A stretch of 50,090 nt of DNA from the NCBI GenBank assembly GCA_902500805.1, contig CABVSA010000022.1, positions 1 to 50,090 of the forward strand, read 5' to 3'. Source of the stretch: an uncultured Nitrospira sp. Lineage in GTDB: Bacteria > Nitrospirota > Nitrospiria > Nitrospirales > Nitrospiraceae. The notes beneath the pieces are model-generated. The model saw nothing but the letters and a program-made list of their open reading frames with translations, was not told the origin of the DNA and did not search any database. Both the position numbers and the translations under genes were made by a program. Positions within the stretch are counted from its first letter, which is position 1. Each line of letters starts with the position of its first letter. Positions 25,438 to 33,996 of this stretch are shown piece after piece.

Positions 25438-27114
25438 TTACGCATGAGTATGATGCAACATGATACGTCGATCCGCATGATCCGTAAGGTTCGGATCGGT
25501 CGACACAAAAATCACCGACCAGGCCTCGTCCTTCGAGCACAGCCTTCGCAGGACCCGCTCCCGCAACGATGGCTCGAGCGAGTGGATCAATCCATCGAAC
25601 ACAAGCACTTGTGGACGACCAAGGATGGCACGGGCCAAAAGAATCTGGACCACGTGCGTCGGCGACATGGACTCACCGAGTGCGGAGATATCTGACTTGA
25701 CCCCGCGCGGAAGTCCCTCAATATCCTCTTCCAACTCGGTGAACCGGAGCGCCCAGTTCAAGTCATCATAGGTGACATAGGAGCGCCCCATGACAATATT
25801 TTCTTCGATCGTGCCCTTGACCAGGGACAACTGGGAATCGATCATCACGCTGCGGCACTGATTGATTGCGCTGGGATCGATGTAGCGAAGGTCGACCCCG
25901 TTATATTGCACAACGCCACCGCTCGGCACTTCAAGACCGCCGAGCACTCTCGCCAGTGCCGTCTTCGCAGCCGTGGTTTTGGCATAAATCCCAAGCTTCT
26001 CACCGGGAGCCACATCCAGGTTGAACCCATCGAACACGGCCACACCACCGTGAACCAAACTGACCCCTTTGCAGGTGACCCGAATACCTTGCCCCAAATG
26101 TTTAGGCAGGGCCACAACTGATTCAGTCGAGACAAAGTCCTGATCTTGACTAAACACTTCATCAAGGTGGGTCAGTGAAGCAAAGAAATAGTACACAAAC
26201 CCCATGTTCTTAATGAGAGAGTCAAAACTGATGACGAGCGCGCTGACCACCGCTTGCACGGCAACCAGCTGCCCAAGTGTCAATTGGCCTGCAGCTAAGA
26301 GCGAGCCTGAGATACCTATGGCTCCAGCCTGTGCAAGCGCTTGCCCTCCCACGGATCCGATGTACTGGCGTACCAGCACGGCAAACCGCGCCTTCCGAGT
26401 TTCGACATACCGGCTGACCAGGGCGTCGGTCTTCTGGATAAGAAACGGTTTGCTGTCGGTTGCCTTCAATTGCAAGGCATTGCGCGACACCTCTTGAATG
26501 AAATTGAAGACGTCGTACTTGGCGTGAGACATCGCGAGCGTCGTTTTCAAGGCACCACGGGAGAGCACGAAAAACGTGATCGCAAACCCAGCCATCAATA
26601 GTAAGTTGTAGACGAGAAAATAGGGATGGTAGACGACCAGCATGATCATGCCGACCGTTCCGCCGACTACGACGTTCAAGAGATCGATCAGCAACGTGGA
26701 AAGCGCCCTTTGCATGAAGACTGTTTCGATGAAGTAGTTGGCCAGCTCCGGACGAGCCCCTTTGAACCGATTGCGTGGCAGCGCTTCAACCATCGCTACC
26801 GCCACTCGCGCAAACAGTCGGCGCTGGACGACGTCCACAGCGTAAAAGTGGAAGGTCTTGAACAGACCCACGAACAGCAGGACCGAGAACATGATTGCCG
26901 TCAAGGTCCAAATCATGACCGGCTGAATCGCATAGGAAAAGGTGCTGACCAATTCCTGGACGGTCAACGGAATGATAAGTGAGAAAAAGCCGACAGCCAG
27001 GGCATAAGAAATGAGCAAGCTCATGATCTTCTTTTCAGCCTTCATGGCTACCGACAGCTGCCTCATCAATGCTTGAAACAGGCCCTGGTTACTAGCGCCC
27101 TGAGGTTCGCTCAT
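25438..27114 (-). CDS. ABC exporter-like membrane protein with fully degenerate ATPase domain
   Basis: 558 aa from the ATG at 27114 (GGGGG ribosome site; a GTG at 27120 is also in frame). Residues 30-310 form an ABC-exporter-type membrane domain with about six helices. Residues 345-555 have the nucleotide-binding-domain order, but every motif is broken. Walker A reads YAKTTAAKT (all three Gly lost; Lys 384 and Thr remain; 25960-25983). The Q-loop Gln is displaced (SVMIDSQLSLVKGTI). LSGGQ is MSPTH (25654-25668). Walker B is VLVFDG, with Gly for the catalytic Glu (25591-25608). The H-switch His is Thr (VSTDP). The frame is open and flanking sequence well kept, so it reads as a maintained pseudo-ATPase. 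No C39 peptidase domain. It lies in an operon with three TolC-like genes and an HlyD adaptor. Confidence 0.9.
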   Translation of the reverse strand: MSEPQGASNQGLFQALMRQLSVAMKAEKKIMSLLISYALAVGFFSLIIPLTVQELVSTFSYAIQPVMIWTLTAIMFSVLLFVGLFKTFHFYAVDVVQRRLFARVAVAMVEALPRNRFKGARPELANYFIETVFMQRALSTLLIDLLNVVVGGTVGMIMLVVYHPYFLVYNLLLMAGFAITFFVLSRGALKTTLAMSHAKYDVFNFIQEVSRNALQLKATDSKPFLIQKTDALVSRYVETRKARFAVLVRQYIGSVGGQALAQAGAIGISGSLLAAGQLTLGQLVAVQAVVSALVISFDSLIKNMGFVYYFFASLTHLDEVFSQDQDFVSTESVVALPKHLGQGIRVTCKGVSLVHGGVAVFDGFNLDVAPGEKLGIYAKTTAAKTALARVLGGLEVPSGGVVQYNGVDLRYIDPSAINQCRSVMIDSQLSLVKGTIEENIVMGRSYVTYDDLNWALRFTELEEDIEGLPRGVKSDISALGESMSPTHVVQILLARAILGRPQVLVFDGLIHSLEPSLRERVLRRLCSKDEAWSVIFVSTDPNLTDHADRRIMLHHTHA

Positions 27115-27255
27115 GACCACCCCCAGTAATATGTCAGAATGTGAATCATCGGCCCCTTGCTAACATTGTATACAAGCGGAACTTAATCTATTCTTAGATC
27201 AATATCCAAGCCCACCAAATGAACTATGCGCGACCACGAAGCCCAGCCCACGTGC

Positions 27256-28848
27256 TTAGTCACGTCCTTGGAGCTTTCGACCTGATGAGCCGGCTGAATG
27301 GACCGGGTCACCATACTTGGCAAGCACGTTGTCGGCCAGCGGCTTGGACAAGGCTCCTCTCGCCCAGAGCATCCCTCCACGAGCCACAGCATAGTCGGCT
27401 TGGGCGCGGTAGAGGTCATAGGCCGCTTCGACCACCGCACGCTCTCGCAGGTTGACGAAGAGCACGCTCGTTGCCCCCATATGGAACCGAGCCCGTTCGC
27501 CCTCTTCTAGTGTTTTGGCCAGTCGCAACGCCTCCGTCGCAGCTTTCACGCGGTCCCTGGCCCGCACGATGGCCGAAAGCCAGTTGTCGACATCGATTGC
27601 AACCTGCTTTTCGGTATAGATCTGTTTATAAGCCAGTCGTTGCTGCTGCGCTTCCGCGTAGAGGACCTTTCCCCTGGCAGCCCGATTGAACAAGGGCATG
27701 CTGAAGTGAACGCCAAAATGGTAACCGAACCCTCCAATCCAATAGATGCCACCGACCGCCGGCCCCCCCTCAAGTCTGAGCTTGGGCAGCAGATTATTCT
27801 TCGCCAATTTCAATTCGACGTTGTTCATTTTGGCTTCAACATAGAGATCGCGCACTTCCGGACGATCCTCCGTGGCTTCTACTTTAAAAGCCGCCACATC
27901 GTCTTCGCTCGGCAACGGCGTTTCGCCCTGAAATTCCGGAGCCCATTCCGGACGAGGTGTCACCGGCTCGCCGTCCTCCCAGAGAAAGAGGGCAAGCTTA
28001 TACTGCTCATACTCAACCTTCCGTTGCGCGGCAATGGCAGCCTCGCGACGCCGCTGAACCTCTTCTCTGGCTTCGACCACGTCGATCGGAGCCACTGCGC
28101 CGGCTTTGGATTTGCCCTCAACCATGCGATAGCGGTCTTCCGCAACGGCTAGCGTCCGCTTGACCACATCGGCTTGCCTGGCAGCGACCTGCCAATCCCA
28201 GTATTGCACGGCTCCGGCGAGATAGAGATCTTGCCGTTTCTGGGCCACCTTCACCTCAGCCTGCGGCCCGGCAAGCTCTGCCTGTTGATAGGCCGCATAT
28301 TCGTCGTTGATCATGAATCCCCGCAAGAGATTCATCGACCCGCCGAAAATGATATTTTGCTGCGAATAGAACAGTTCGTTATCGGTTGGGATCGCCACGG
28401 GGCCGGTGCCTGCGCCGCAGGTGAAGGCCGGCCCCTCGCCGCTGATCGCAGTACAATCACCGAAACCATGACGGATACCAGTGAACGCCTCAAGCCCATA
28501 GGGGTGGCCGATCTTGAGCATGGTATCGCTATAGCCACCGGTTAAGGTATTCGGCACGCCGGTCGCGTTCGTCAGGTTATAGGTTTGAAACCGGTCGACC
28601 TCGATCTCATTGCGCAGCTTCGGCTCCCAGACACCCAAGGACTTCAGCATTTTTGCCCGAGCGTTCGTCCGCTCCAGCCCGGTGGCCCGAAGCAGCGGAT
28701 GGGTCAACTCAATCCTGGCCAGCACTTCTTCAATCGTCAGAGCCGCAGTGCGGGCGGACTGTGCTTTCAACGCGCTGGAATCGTGCACCGGCTGCGCCAA
28801 GGTGGTCACGGGAAGCAATATGAGAATCACGAGAAATAAAACGGCCAT
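27256..28848 (-). CDS. TolC-family outer-membrane channel, paralogue 1
   Basis: 530 aa. Signal peptide MAVLFLVILILLPVTTLA, cleaved before QPVHD. The TolC-type repeats follow: IEEVLARIELTHPLLRATGL at the start and VDNWLSAIVRARDRVKAATE near the end, with long helices that would form the periplasmic tunnel. A ribosome site (AAGGAG) precedes the ATG. It ends with the shared RKLQGRD tail. It is 24 bases downstream of the second copy and about 140 bases before the ABC-like gene. It shares most of its length with the next two genes. The greatest differences are in the region of residues 75-150, which includes GGYSDTMLKIGHPYGLEA and a Cys-containing insert (FGDCTAI, FTCGAG). Confidence 0.93.
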   Translation of the reverse strand: MAVLFLVILILLPVTTLAQPVHDSSALKAQSARTAALTIEEVLARIELTHPLLRATGLERTNARAKMLKSLGVWEPKLRNEIEVDRFQTYNLTNATGVPNTLTGGYSDTMLKIGHPYGLEAFTGIRHGFGDCTAISGEGPAFTCGAGTGPVAIPTDNELFYSQQNIIFGGSMNLLRGFMINDEYAAYQQAELAGPQAEVKVAQKRQDLYLAGAVQYWDWQVAARQADVVKRTLAVAEDRYRMVEGKSKAGAVAPIDVVEAREEVQRRREAAIAAQRKVEYEQYKLALFLWEDGEPVTPRPEWAPEFQGETPLPSEDDVAAFKVEATEDRPEVRDLYVEAKMNNVELKLAKNNLLPKLRLEGGPAVGGIYWIGGFGYHFGVHFSMPLFNRAARGKVLYAEAQQQRLAYKQIYTEKQVAIDVDNWLSAIVRARDRVKAATEALRLAKTLEEGERARFHMGATSVLFVNLRERAVVEAAYDLYRAQADYAVARGGMLWARGALSKPLADNVLAKYGDPVHSAGSSGRKLQGRD

Positions 28849-28872
28849 CGCAGAGAGCTCCTTAGTGTCGGA

Positions 28873-30459
28873 TCAATCGCGGCCAGGTTGTTTAAATCCG
28901 TATGCACCGGCTGCCGTCAGCGGGTTTCCGTATTTGGCCAACTCGCTTTCGGCCCACGGCTTCGACAGGGCTCCCGTGGCATACAACATACCGCCGCGCG
29001 CCACGGCGTAGTCGGCTTGCGCCCGATAGAGCTTGTACGCCTGTTCCACCACATTGCGCTCACGGAGGTTCACAAAGAGAACGGTGCTCGCGCCCATATT
29101 GAATCTGGTCCGCTCGCCCTCCTCCAACGTCTTCGCCAATCGCAAGGCTTCCGTCCCAGCCTTCACCCGATCTCTTGCGCGCACAATCGCCGAGAGCCAA
29201 TTGTCCACGTCGATACTGACTTGCTGTTCGGTGTACAGCTGCTTGAAAACCAATTGTTGCTGCTCCGCTTCGGCGTACAGGACCTTTCCACGCCCTTCCC
29301 GTTGGAACAGCGGCATCTTGAACTGCGATCCCATCCGATACCCGACACCCACACTCCAGTCCGCAGGGGCCTCCATACGGCCTCCACTAAAATCCCATGT
29401 CGGGAGCAGGTAGTTCTTGGCGAGCTTGAGGTCGATATTGTTCTTTTGGGCTTCAATGTAGATGTCCCTCACCTCTGGCCGATCCTCTTTCGCCGCCACT
29501 TTGTTCGCGGCGATTTCCTCCGCGGTGGGCAAAGGCGTCTCCCCCTGGAACTCCGGCGCCCACTCCGGACGTGGAGTCACCGGCTCGCCGTTCTCCCAGA
29601 GAAAGAGGGACAGTTTGTACTGTTCATACTCAACGTTCCGTTGTGCGGCGATCGCCGCCTCTCGTCTGGCCTGAACTTCCTGGTTGACCTCAATCACATC
29701 GAGCGGCGCCACCTTTCCGCCCTTGGCCATCCCTTGAACCTGCACCAAGCGCTCTTCGGCAACGGCCAAGACCCGCTTCACCATCTCAGCCTGCCTCACC
29801 GCCACCTGCCAATCCCAGTACTGCACGGCCCCGGCGAGATAGAGATCCTGCCGTTTCTGCGCCACCGCGATCTCTGCCTGCGGCCCGGCGAGTTCGGCCT
29901 TTTGAAACTCGGCATACTCATCGTTCATCATGAAGCCGCGCAGCAGATGGAACTCCCCGCCGAAGATCATTTGCTGCTGGTTATAGAAACCCAGCGGATC
30001 AGGGATGAACCCCACCGTCCCGGCTTCGAGGCCGCCAGATCCTGTCCCATCAGGAATCGGGTCGGTAATACCCCGATCCCCGAACCCGTTACGGATCCCA
30101 GCACGAACCGTGAAGCCCCAGGGGTGCCCGAGTTCAAGCTTGGTATCGTTAAATCCTCCCGTGATCACCTCTTGGGGATACAGGAAGTTATAGACTTGAA
30201 TGCGATTGACATTGACCGTGTTTTTGAAGGTCGGCTCCCAAGCCCCGAGCGCCTTGAGGATCTTCGCCCGGGCTTGCATACGGTCGACCCCCTGCGCTCG
30301 GAGCAGCGGATGGGTCAACTCGATCCTGGCCAGCACTTCACTGATCGTCAGAGGTTCAGTGCGGACAGACTGCGCCTTCAACGCGCTGGTATCGTGAACC
30401 GGCCCAGCCAGAGTCGTCACGGGAAGTAGGATCAGAATCACGAATAGCAGAGCGGCCAT
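28873..30459 (-). CDS. TolC-family outer-membrane channel, paralogue 2
   Basis: 528 aa from the ATG at 30459, with AAGGAG upstream. An in-frame start at 30594 lies in the preceding paralogue's tail and is unlikely. Signal peptide is MAALLFVILILLPVTTLA. The core repeats the motifs of paralogue 1: LARIELTHPLLRAQGVD, LLRGFMMNDEYAEFQKAELA, AQKRQDLYLAGAVQYWDWQV and VDNWLSAIVRARDRVKAGTE. It ends FKQPGRD. Distinct surface segments (DPIPDGTGSGGLEAGTVGFI) distinguish it. Middle of the tandem triplet, 23 bases after paralogue 3. Confidence 0.93.
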   Translation of the reverse strand: MAALLFVILILLPVTTLAGPVHDTSALKAQSVRTEPLTISEVLARIELTHPLLRAQGVDRMQARAKILKALGAWEPTFKNTVNVNRIQVYNFLYPQEVITGGFNDTKLELGHPWGFTVRAGIRNGFGDRGITDPIPDGTGSGGLEAGTVGFIPDPLGFYNQQQMIFGGEFHLLRGFMMNDEYAEFQKAELAGPQAEIAVAQKRQDLYLAGAVQYWDWQVAVRQAEMVKRVLAVAEERLVQVQGMAKGGKVAPLDVIEVNQEVQARREAAIAAQRNVEYEQYKLSLFLWENGEPVTPRPEWAPEFQGETPLPTAEEIAANKVAAKEDRPEVRDIYIEAQKNNIDLKLAKNYLLPTWDFSGGRMEAPADWSVGVGYRMGSQFKMPLFQREGRGKVLYAEAEQQQLVFKQLYTEQQVSIDVDNWLSAIVRARDRVKAGTEALRLAKTLEEGERTRFNMGASTVLFVNLRERNVVEQAYKLYRAQADYAVARGGMLYATGALSKPWAESELAKYGNPLTAAGAYGFKQPGRD

Positions 30460-30482
30460 AGCAGGATGCTCCTTGTGTCGCA

Positions 30483-32039
30483 TTAATCGCGTCCCGGTTG
30501 CTTGAAGCCGTTCAGACCCGCCGCCGTCTTCGGATCGCCATACTGTGCCAATGACTCCGTCGGCCAGGGCTTCGCCAACAGGCCTCGCGCCCACAGCATG
30601 CCTCCTCGCGCCACGGCATAGTCAGCCTGCGCCCGATAGAGCTTGTAGGCAGATTCCACCACATTGCGTTCACGGAGGTTCACAAAGAGTACGGTCGTCG
30701 CCCCCATGTTGAAGCGGGTGCGTTCGCCCTCTTCCAGAGTCTTGGCCAATCGTAGGGCCTCGGTAGCCGCCGCCACACGGTCTCGAGCCCGCACTTGGGC
30801 AGAGAGCCAGTTATCCACATCGAAGCTGACTTGTTGCTCGGTATATTGCTGCTTCAACATCAATTGCTGCTGGCCCACTTCCGCAGACATGATCTTCCCA
30901 CGAGCTTCCCGTTGGAACAGCGGCATCTCGAAGTGCAGCCCCGCCCGATAGCCGATACCGACAATCCAGTCCGTGGCGCCCTCGGTCGGCCCTGATTCTG
31001 CCGTCAACTTCGGAAGCAGCTTGTTCTTGGCGAGCTTGAGATCGATATTGTTCTTCTTGGCTTCGATGTAGAGATCCCGCACTTCCGGCCGATCTTCTTT
31101 CGCTTCCACTTTATAGGCTGCCACCTCGTCTTCAGTCGGGAGCGGTGTTTCACCCTGGAACTCCGGGGCCCATTCCGGTCTCGGCGTCACCGGCTCATTA
31201 TTCTCCCAGAGATAGAGGGACAGTTTGTACTGCTCATACTCGACGTTCCGTTGCGCCGCGATCGCCGCCTCCCGCCGCCGCTGCACCTCTTGCGTCGCCT
31301 CGACCAGGTCGAGCGGCGCCACCCTTCCACCCTTAGCCAACCCTTCAACCTGGGCCACGCGGTCTTCCGCCACGGCCAAGGCGCGCTTCACCATCTCGGC
31401 CTGCCGGACGGCGACCTGCCAATCCCAGTACTGAACGGCCCCGGCGAGATAGAGATCCTGCCGCTTTTGCGCCACCTTAATCTCCGCCTGCGGGCCTGCG
31501 AGTTCAGCCTGCTGAAACTCGGCGTACTCTTCGTTGATCAGGAAACCTCGTATCAGCTCGAACGATCCGGAAAGGATGAGTTGCTGCTGCGGATAGAACA
31601 GTTGCATATCAGGGATAATCGCCGTGAAGTTCTGATTGACGCGATCTCCCATCCCGCTGCGGACTCCGCCCGTGAACCGGAAGCCCCAGGGATGCGCGAC
31701 CTCGAGCTTGGTGTCGTTGTAGCCCCCATTATTAATATGCGGAAGGAACTGAGCCGTCGTCGTGAGATTCCAGGTGTTGTAGCGTTCAGCCTCGGTAATG
31801 TTCTTGAACGTGGGCTCCCAGGCCGCAAGCGCTTTCAGCAGCTTCGCCCGGGCCTTCGTGCGCTCGGCGCCCGTTGCCCGAAGCAGCGGATGGGTGAGCT
31901 CAATACGGGCGAGGACTTCTCCAATGCTCAGAGGTTCGGTGCGTGTCGACTGAGCCTTCACGGCACGCGAGTCGCTCACCGGCTCCGCCATCGCGGTCAT
32001 TGGCAGAATTACGACCAGGGCCAATACCAGTGCGACCAT
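30483..32039 (-). CDS. TolC-family outer-membrane channel, paralogue 3 (operon leader)
   Basis: 518 aa from the ATG at 32039, with GAGGAG eight bases upstream. Upstream in-frame codons run antisense through the LysR gene and are not a real N-terminus. Signal peptide MVALVLALVVILPMTAMA precedes EPVSD. It shares the block SIGEVLARIELTHPLLRATG, the DLYLAGAVQYWDWQVAVRQA segment and the FKQPGRD tail with paralogue 2. It is the first gene of the five-gene operon, opposite the LysR-type gene. Paralogues 2 and 3 share tail and linker sequence more closely than either does with paralogue 1. Confidence 0.93.
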   Translation of the reverse strand: MVALVLALVVILPMTAMAEPVSDSRAVKAQSTRTEPLSIGEVLARIELTHPLLRATGAERTKARAKLLKALAAWEPTFKNITEAERYNTWNLTTTAQFLPHINNGGYNDTKLEVAHPWGFRFTGGVRSGMGDRVNQNFTAIIPDMQLFYPQQQLILSGSFELIRGFLINEEYAEFQQAELAGPQAEIKVAQKRQDLYLAGAVQYWDWQVAVRQAEMVKRALAVAEDRVAQVEGLAKGGRVAPLDLVEATQEVQRRREAAIAAQRNVEYEQYKLSLYLWENNEPVTPRPEWAPEFQGETPLPTEDEVAAYKVEAKEDRPEVRDLYIEAKKNNIDLKLAKNKLLPKLTAESGPTEGATDWIVGIGYRAGLHFEMPLFQREARGKIMSAEVGQQQLMLKQQYTEQQVSFDVDNWLSAQVRARDRVAAATEALRLAKTLEEGERTRFNMGATTVLFVNLRERNVVESAYKLYRAQADYAVARGGMLWARGLLAKPWPTESLAQYGDPKTAAGLNGFKQPGRD

Positions 32040-32119
32040 GTGGGATGCTCCTCTCGTATACATTCGGCGGACGGCGCCCACAGTAGCAACCTCGTCTTCT
32101 TTTTTCAAAATAGATAAAA

Positions 32120-32154
32120 CGGATTTGTGATATCGATTAATCCGATGGTATAGT
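32120..32154 (+). promoter_or_regulatory. lysR promoter overlapped by an inverted repeat (candidate operator)
   Basis: CGGATT (32120-32125), 13 bases, then AATCCG (32139-32144) form an inverted repeat of the size used by LysR proteins. TTGTGA (32125-32130), an 18-base spacer and TATAGT (32149-32154) form a plus-strand promoter over it, 30 bases before the regulator gene. The overlap suggests the regulator represses itself and acts on the divergent TolC operon. Confidence 0.5.
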
Positions 32155-32183
32155 ACCGCCTCTTCACAACGACCTAGAGCCAT

Positions 32184-33083
32184 ATGGATTGGTTGAACTA
32201 TCATCATCTCCTCTATTTCTGGTCCGTCGCCAGACACGGAACTGTGACCAAAGCCTGCGAAGAACTCCGGCTTGCTCAACCCACCGTCAGCGGGCAGATC
32301 CATCTGTTGGAAAATACCTTGGGCGAAAAGTTGTTCATTCGAACGGGCCGGCGTTTGGTGCTGACGGAAATGGGCCAGCTGGTGTTCAAGTACGCAGAAG
32401 ATATCTTCGCAACCGGGCAAGAGCTGATGAATACCGTGAGGGGGCAGGGGAACGGACAGCCGACGCGTCTCGTCGTGGGCATTGCCGACGCCGTTCCCAA
32501 ACCGCTCGCGACCCAACTGCTCAAATCCGCCCTCAAGCTCTATAAGCCGACACGCTTGATCTGCCAAGAAGATAAACTGCGCCAGCTTCTCACCGATCTG
32601 GCCGCCCATCGGTCGGATTTGGTGATCGCCGACACTCCGGCTCCACCAGGCGTGAAGGAGCATGCGTACAACCACCCATTGGGTGAATCGGGCGTGACCC
32701 TGTTCGCCACGGCAAAGATGGCCGCCCAGTATCGCCGGGACTTTCCCCAGTCACTCCGCAACGCGCCGTTCCTTCTCCCTACCTCGAGCGCCGTGCTTCG
32801 TCGTTTGATGGACCAATGGATGGTGAACCATGGCATGCATCCCACCGTAGTCGGCGAGTTCGACGACAGTGCGACGCTCAAAGCCTTCGGTCAGGACGGC
32901 CATGGGATTTTCCCCGGCGCCACGGTGATCGAAAAGGAGATCTGTCGCCAATATCAGGTGCAGGTGGTCGGACGTCTGGACGGACTCATCCAACATTTCT
33001 ACGCGATCACCGTTGAACGGCGACTGAAGCACCCGGCTGTCCTTGCGCTTGTCCGTACGGCTCGACGCGAGTTGCTCTGCTGA
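32184..33083 (+). CDS. LysR-family regulator, NhaR-like
   Basis: 299 aa. The N-terminus MDWLNYHHLLYFWSVARHGT is the NhaR-type start of the LysR family. The winged helix continues with LRLAQPTVSGQIHLLENTLG and LFIRTGRRLVLTEMGQ. Residues 95-295 form the ligand-binding domain (VVGIADAVPKPLATQLLKSA, LVIADTPAPPG). The NhaR of E. coli responds to sodium and controls an antiporter and an adhesin locus; the ligand here is unknown. It is divergent from the TolC-ABC-HlyD operon over a 144-base shared control region, so it is the likely regulator of that operon. Its stop abuts a ~124-bp repeat. Confidence 0.92.
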   Translation: MDWLNYHHLLYFWSVARHGTVTKACEELRLAQPTVSGQIHLLENTLGEKLFIRTGRRLVLTEMGQLVFKYAEDIFATGQELMNTVRGQGNGQPTRLVVGIADAVPKPLATQLLKSALKLYKPTRLICQEDKLRQLLTDLAAHRSDLVIADTPAPPGVKEHAYNHPLGESGVTLFATAKMAAQYRRDFPQSLRNAPFLLPTSSAVLRRLMDQWMVNHGMHPTVVGEFDDSATLKAFGQDGHGIFPGATVIEKEICRQYQVQVVGRLDGLIQHFYAITVERRLKHPAVLALVRTARRELLC

Positions 33084-33206
33084 CAGGGTGTTGAAAAAGT
33101 CCTCCAGCGGTGTTCTCGCATCGCTCAGAGGCTCAACGTATCGCAGCGTACGCTTCACCTCTTCGCTCGCTGCGGCCTTGCTGGAGGGTCTTTTTGAACA
33201 CCCTGT
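33083..33206. repeat. Dispersed palindromic repeat, copy 1
   Basis: About 124 bp with near-perfect terminal inverted arms. Left is ACAGGGTGTTGAAAAAGTCC followed by TCCAGC; right is GCTGGAGGGTCTTTTTGAAC followed by ACCCTGT. It can fold into a long hairpin. The inner part (CTTCGCTCGCTGCGGCCTTG) occurs in opposite orientation in the copy at 33997-34119. No coding potential. It starts at the lysR stop. MITE- or REP-like behaviour is inferred from structure. Confidence 0.85.
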
Positions 33207-33271
33207 GGGGATACGGGCTTTTCAAAAACCTCTCAGCACGTGGTTCGCGTCTACCAGAAACCTCATTACAC

Positions 33272-33994
33272 CTAACGGCGTCCGACGGCTTTCAGCAGTT
33301 GCTCTCGCTCCGGACTCGTGAGTTCCTTCCACTCGCCGGCGCCCAGGCCATCGACCGTGATGTGCATGATCCTGGTTCGATGCAGCATGATGACTCGATA
33401 GCCGAGCGCTTGGCACATCCGTCTGATCTGCCGATTCCGTCCCTCGATCAAGACGATGCGGAAGCGATCACGCCCGACTCGACTCATTCGGCAGGGTTTC
33501 GTCCGGCTGCCGAGAATCACCACGCCCTCCGCCATGTGATCCAGAAAAGCCTGATCGAACGGACGATCCACCCGCACGAGATACTCTCGCTCGTGTCCGA
33601 ATTCAGCACGGAGGATCTCGTTCACAATGTCGCCGTCGTTCGTCAACAAGATAAGCCCGGATGAATCCTTGTCGAGCCGCCCGATCGGAAAAATCCGTTC
33701 AGGATGCCCGATCTCGGCAATGATGTTTCGGGGGACATGCGATTCGCTCGTCGTCGTGACACCGACCGGCTTATGGTACTTGATATAGAGGGACGCTCTT
33801 CCCCAGGGCAGGACCTGGCCCTCGCGGGCGATGACGTCCGATGGCTCGACCTGATCGCCGAGCTTGGCCACACGGCCGTTGATCGTGATCAGCCCGGCCT
33901 CGACCAATCGGTCGGCTTCACGCCGAGAACAGATCCCCTGTTCGGTAAAGAACTTATTGATGCGGATCGTCTGAGCCACGGAGAGCAGCCTCAT
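33272..33994 (-). CDS. rluF: 23S rRNA pseudouridine synthase, RluF-like
   Basis: 240 aa. An S4 RNA-binding domain at the start (IRINKFFTEQGICSRREADR, INGRVAKLGDQV) is followed by the catalytic Asp in IGRLDKDSSGLILLTNDGD. The RsuA/RluB/RluE/RluF signature continues with HEREYLVRVD and IEGRNRQIRRMCQALGYRV, then LHRTRIMHITVDGLGAGEW. The RluF subgroup (U2604 of 23S rRNA) is favoured by GLNRQIRRMC-like and RTRIM--L-G-GEW spacing. The gene sits between two inverted copies of a repeat, on the minus strand. Confidence 0.9.
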   Translation of the reverse strand: MRLLSVAQTIRINKFFTEQGICSRREADRLVEAGLITINGRVAKLGDQVEPSDVIAREGQVLPWGRASLYIKYHKPVGVTTTSESHVPRNIIAEIGHPERIFPIGRLDKDSSGLILLTNDGDIVNEILRAEFGHEREYLVRVDRPFDQAFLDHMAEGVVILGSRTKPCRMSRVGRDRFRIVLIEGRNRQIRRMCQALGYRVIMLHRTRIMHITVDGLGAGEWKELTSPEREQLLKAVGRR

Positions 33995-33996
33995 TG

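Noticed and set aside
28888..30429. Very long plus-strand open frame (513 codons) opposite the TolC genes
   Set aside because: It is the mirror of a strong minus-strand TolC gene with signal peptide, ribosome site and family motifs. The plus-strand translation is rich in His, Leu and Arg without any domain pattern. Similar mirrors occur at 31251-32117 and 35866-37464.
32040..32675. N-terminal extension of the third TolC gene to 32675
   Set aside because: The extra codons run antisense through the LysR gene and its control region. A good ribosome site and a signal peptide mark ATG 32039 as the start.
33207..33271. Further hairpin next to repeat copy 1 (near TTTTCAAAAACC)
   Set aside because: Arms are too short and imperfect; probably part of the intergenic tail of rluF.
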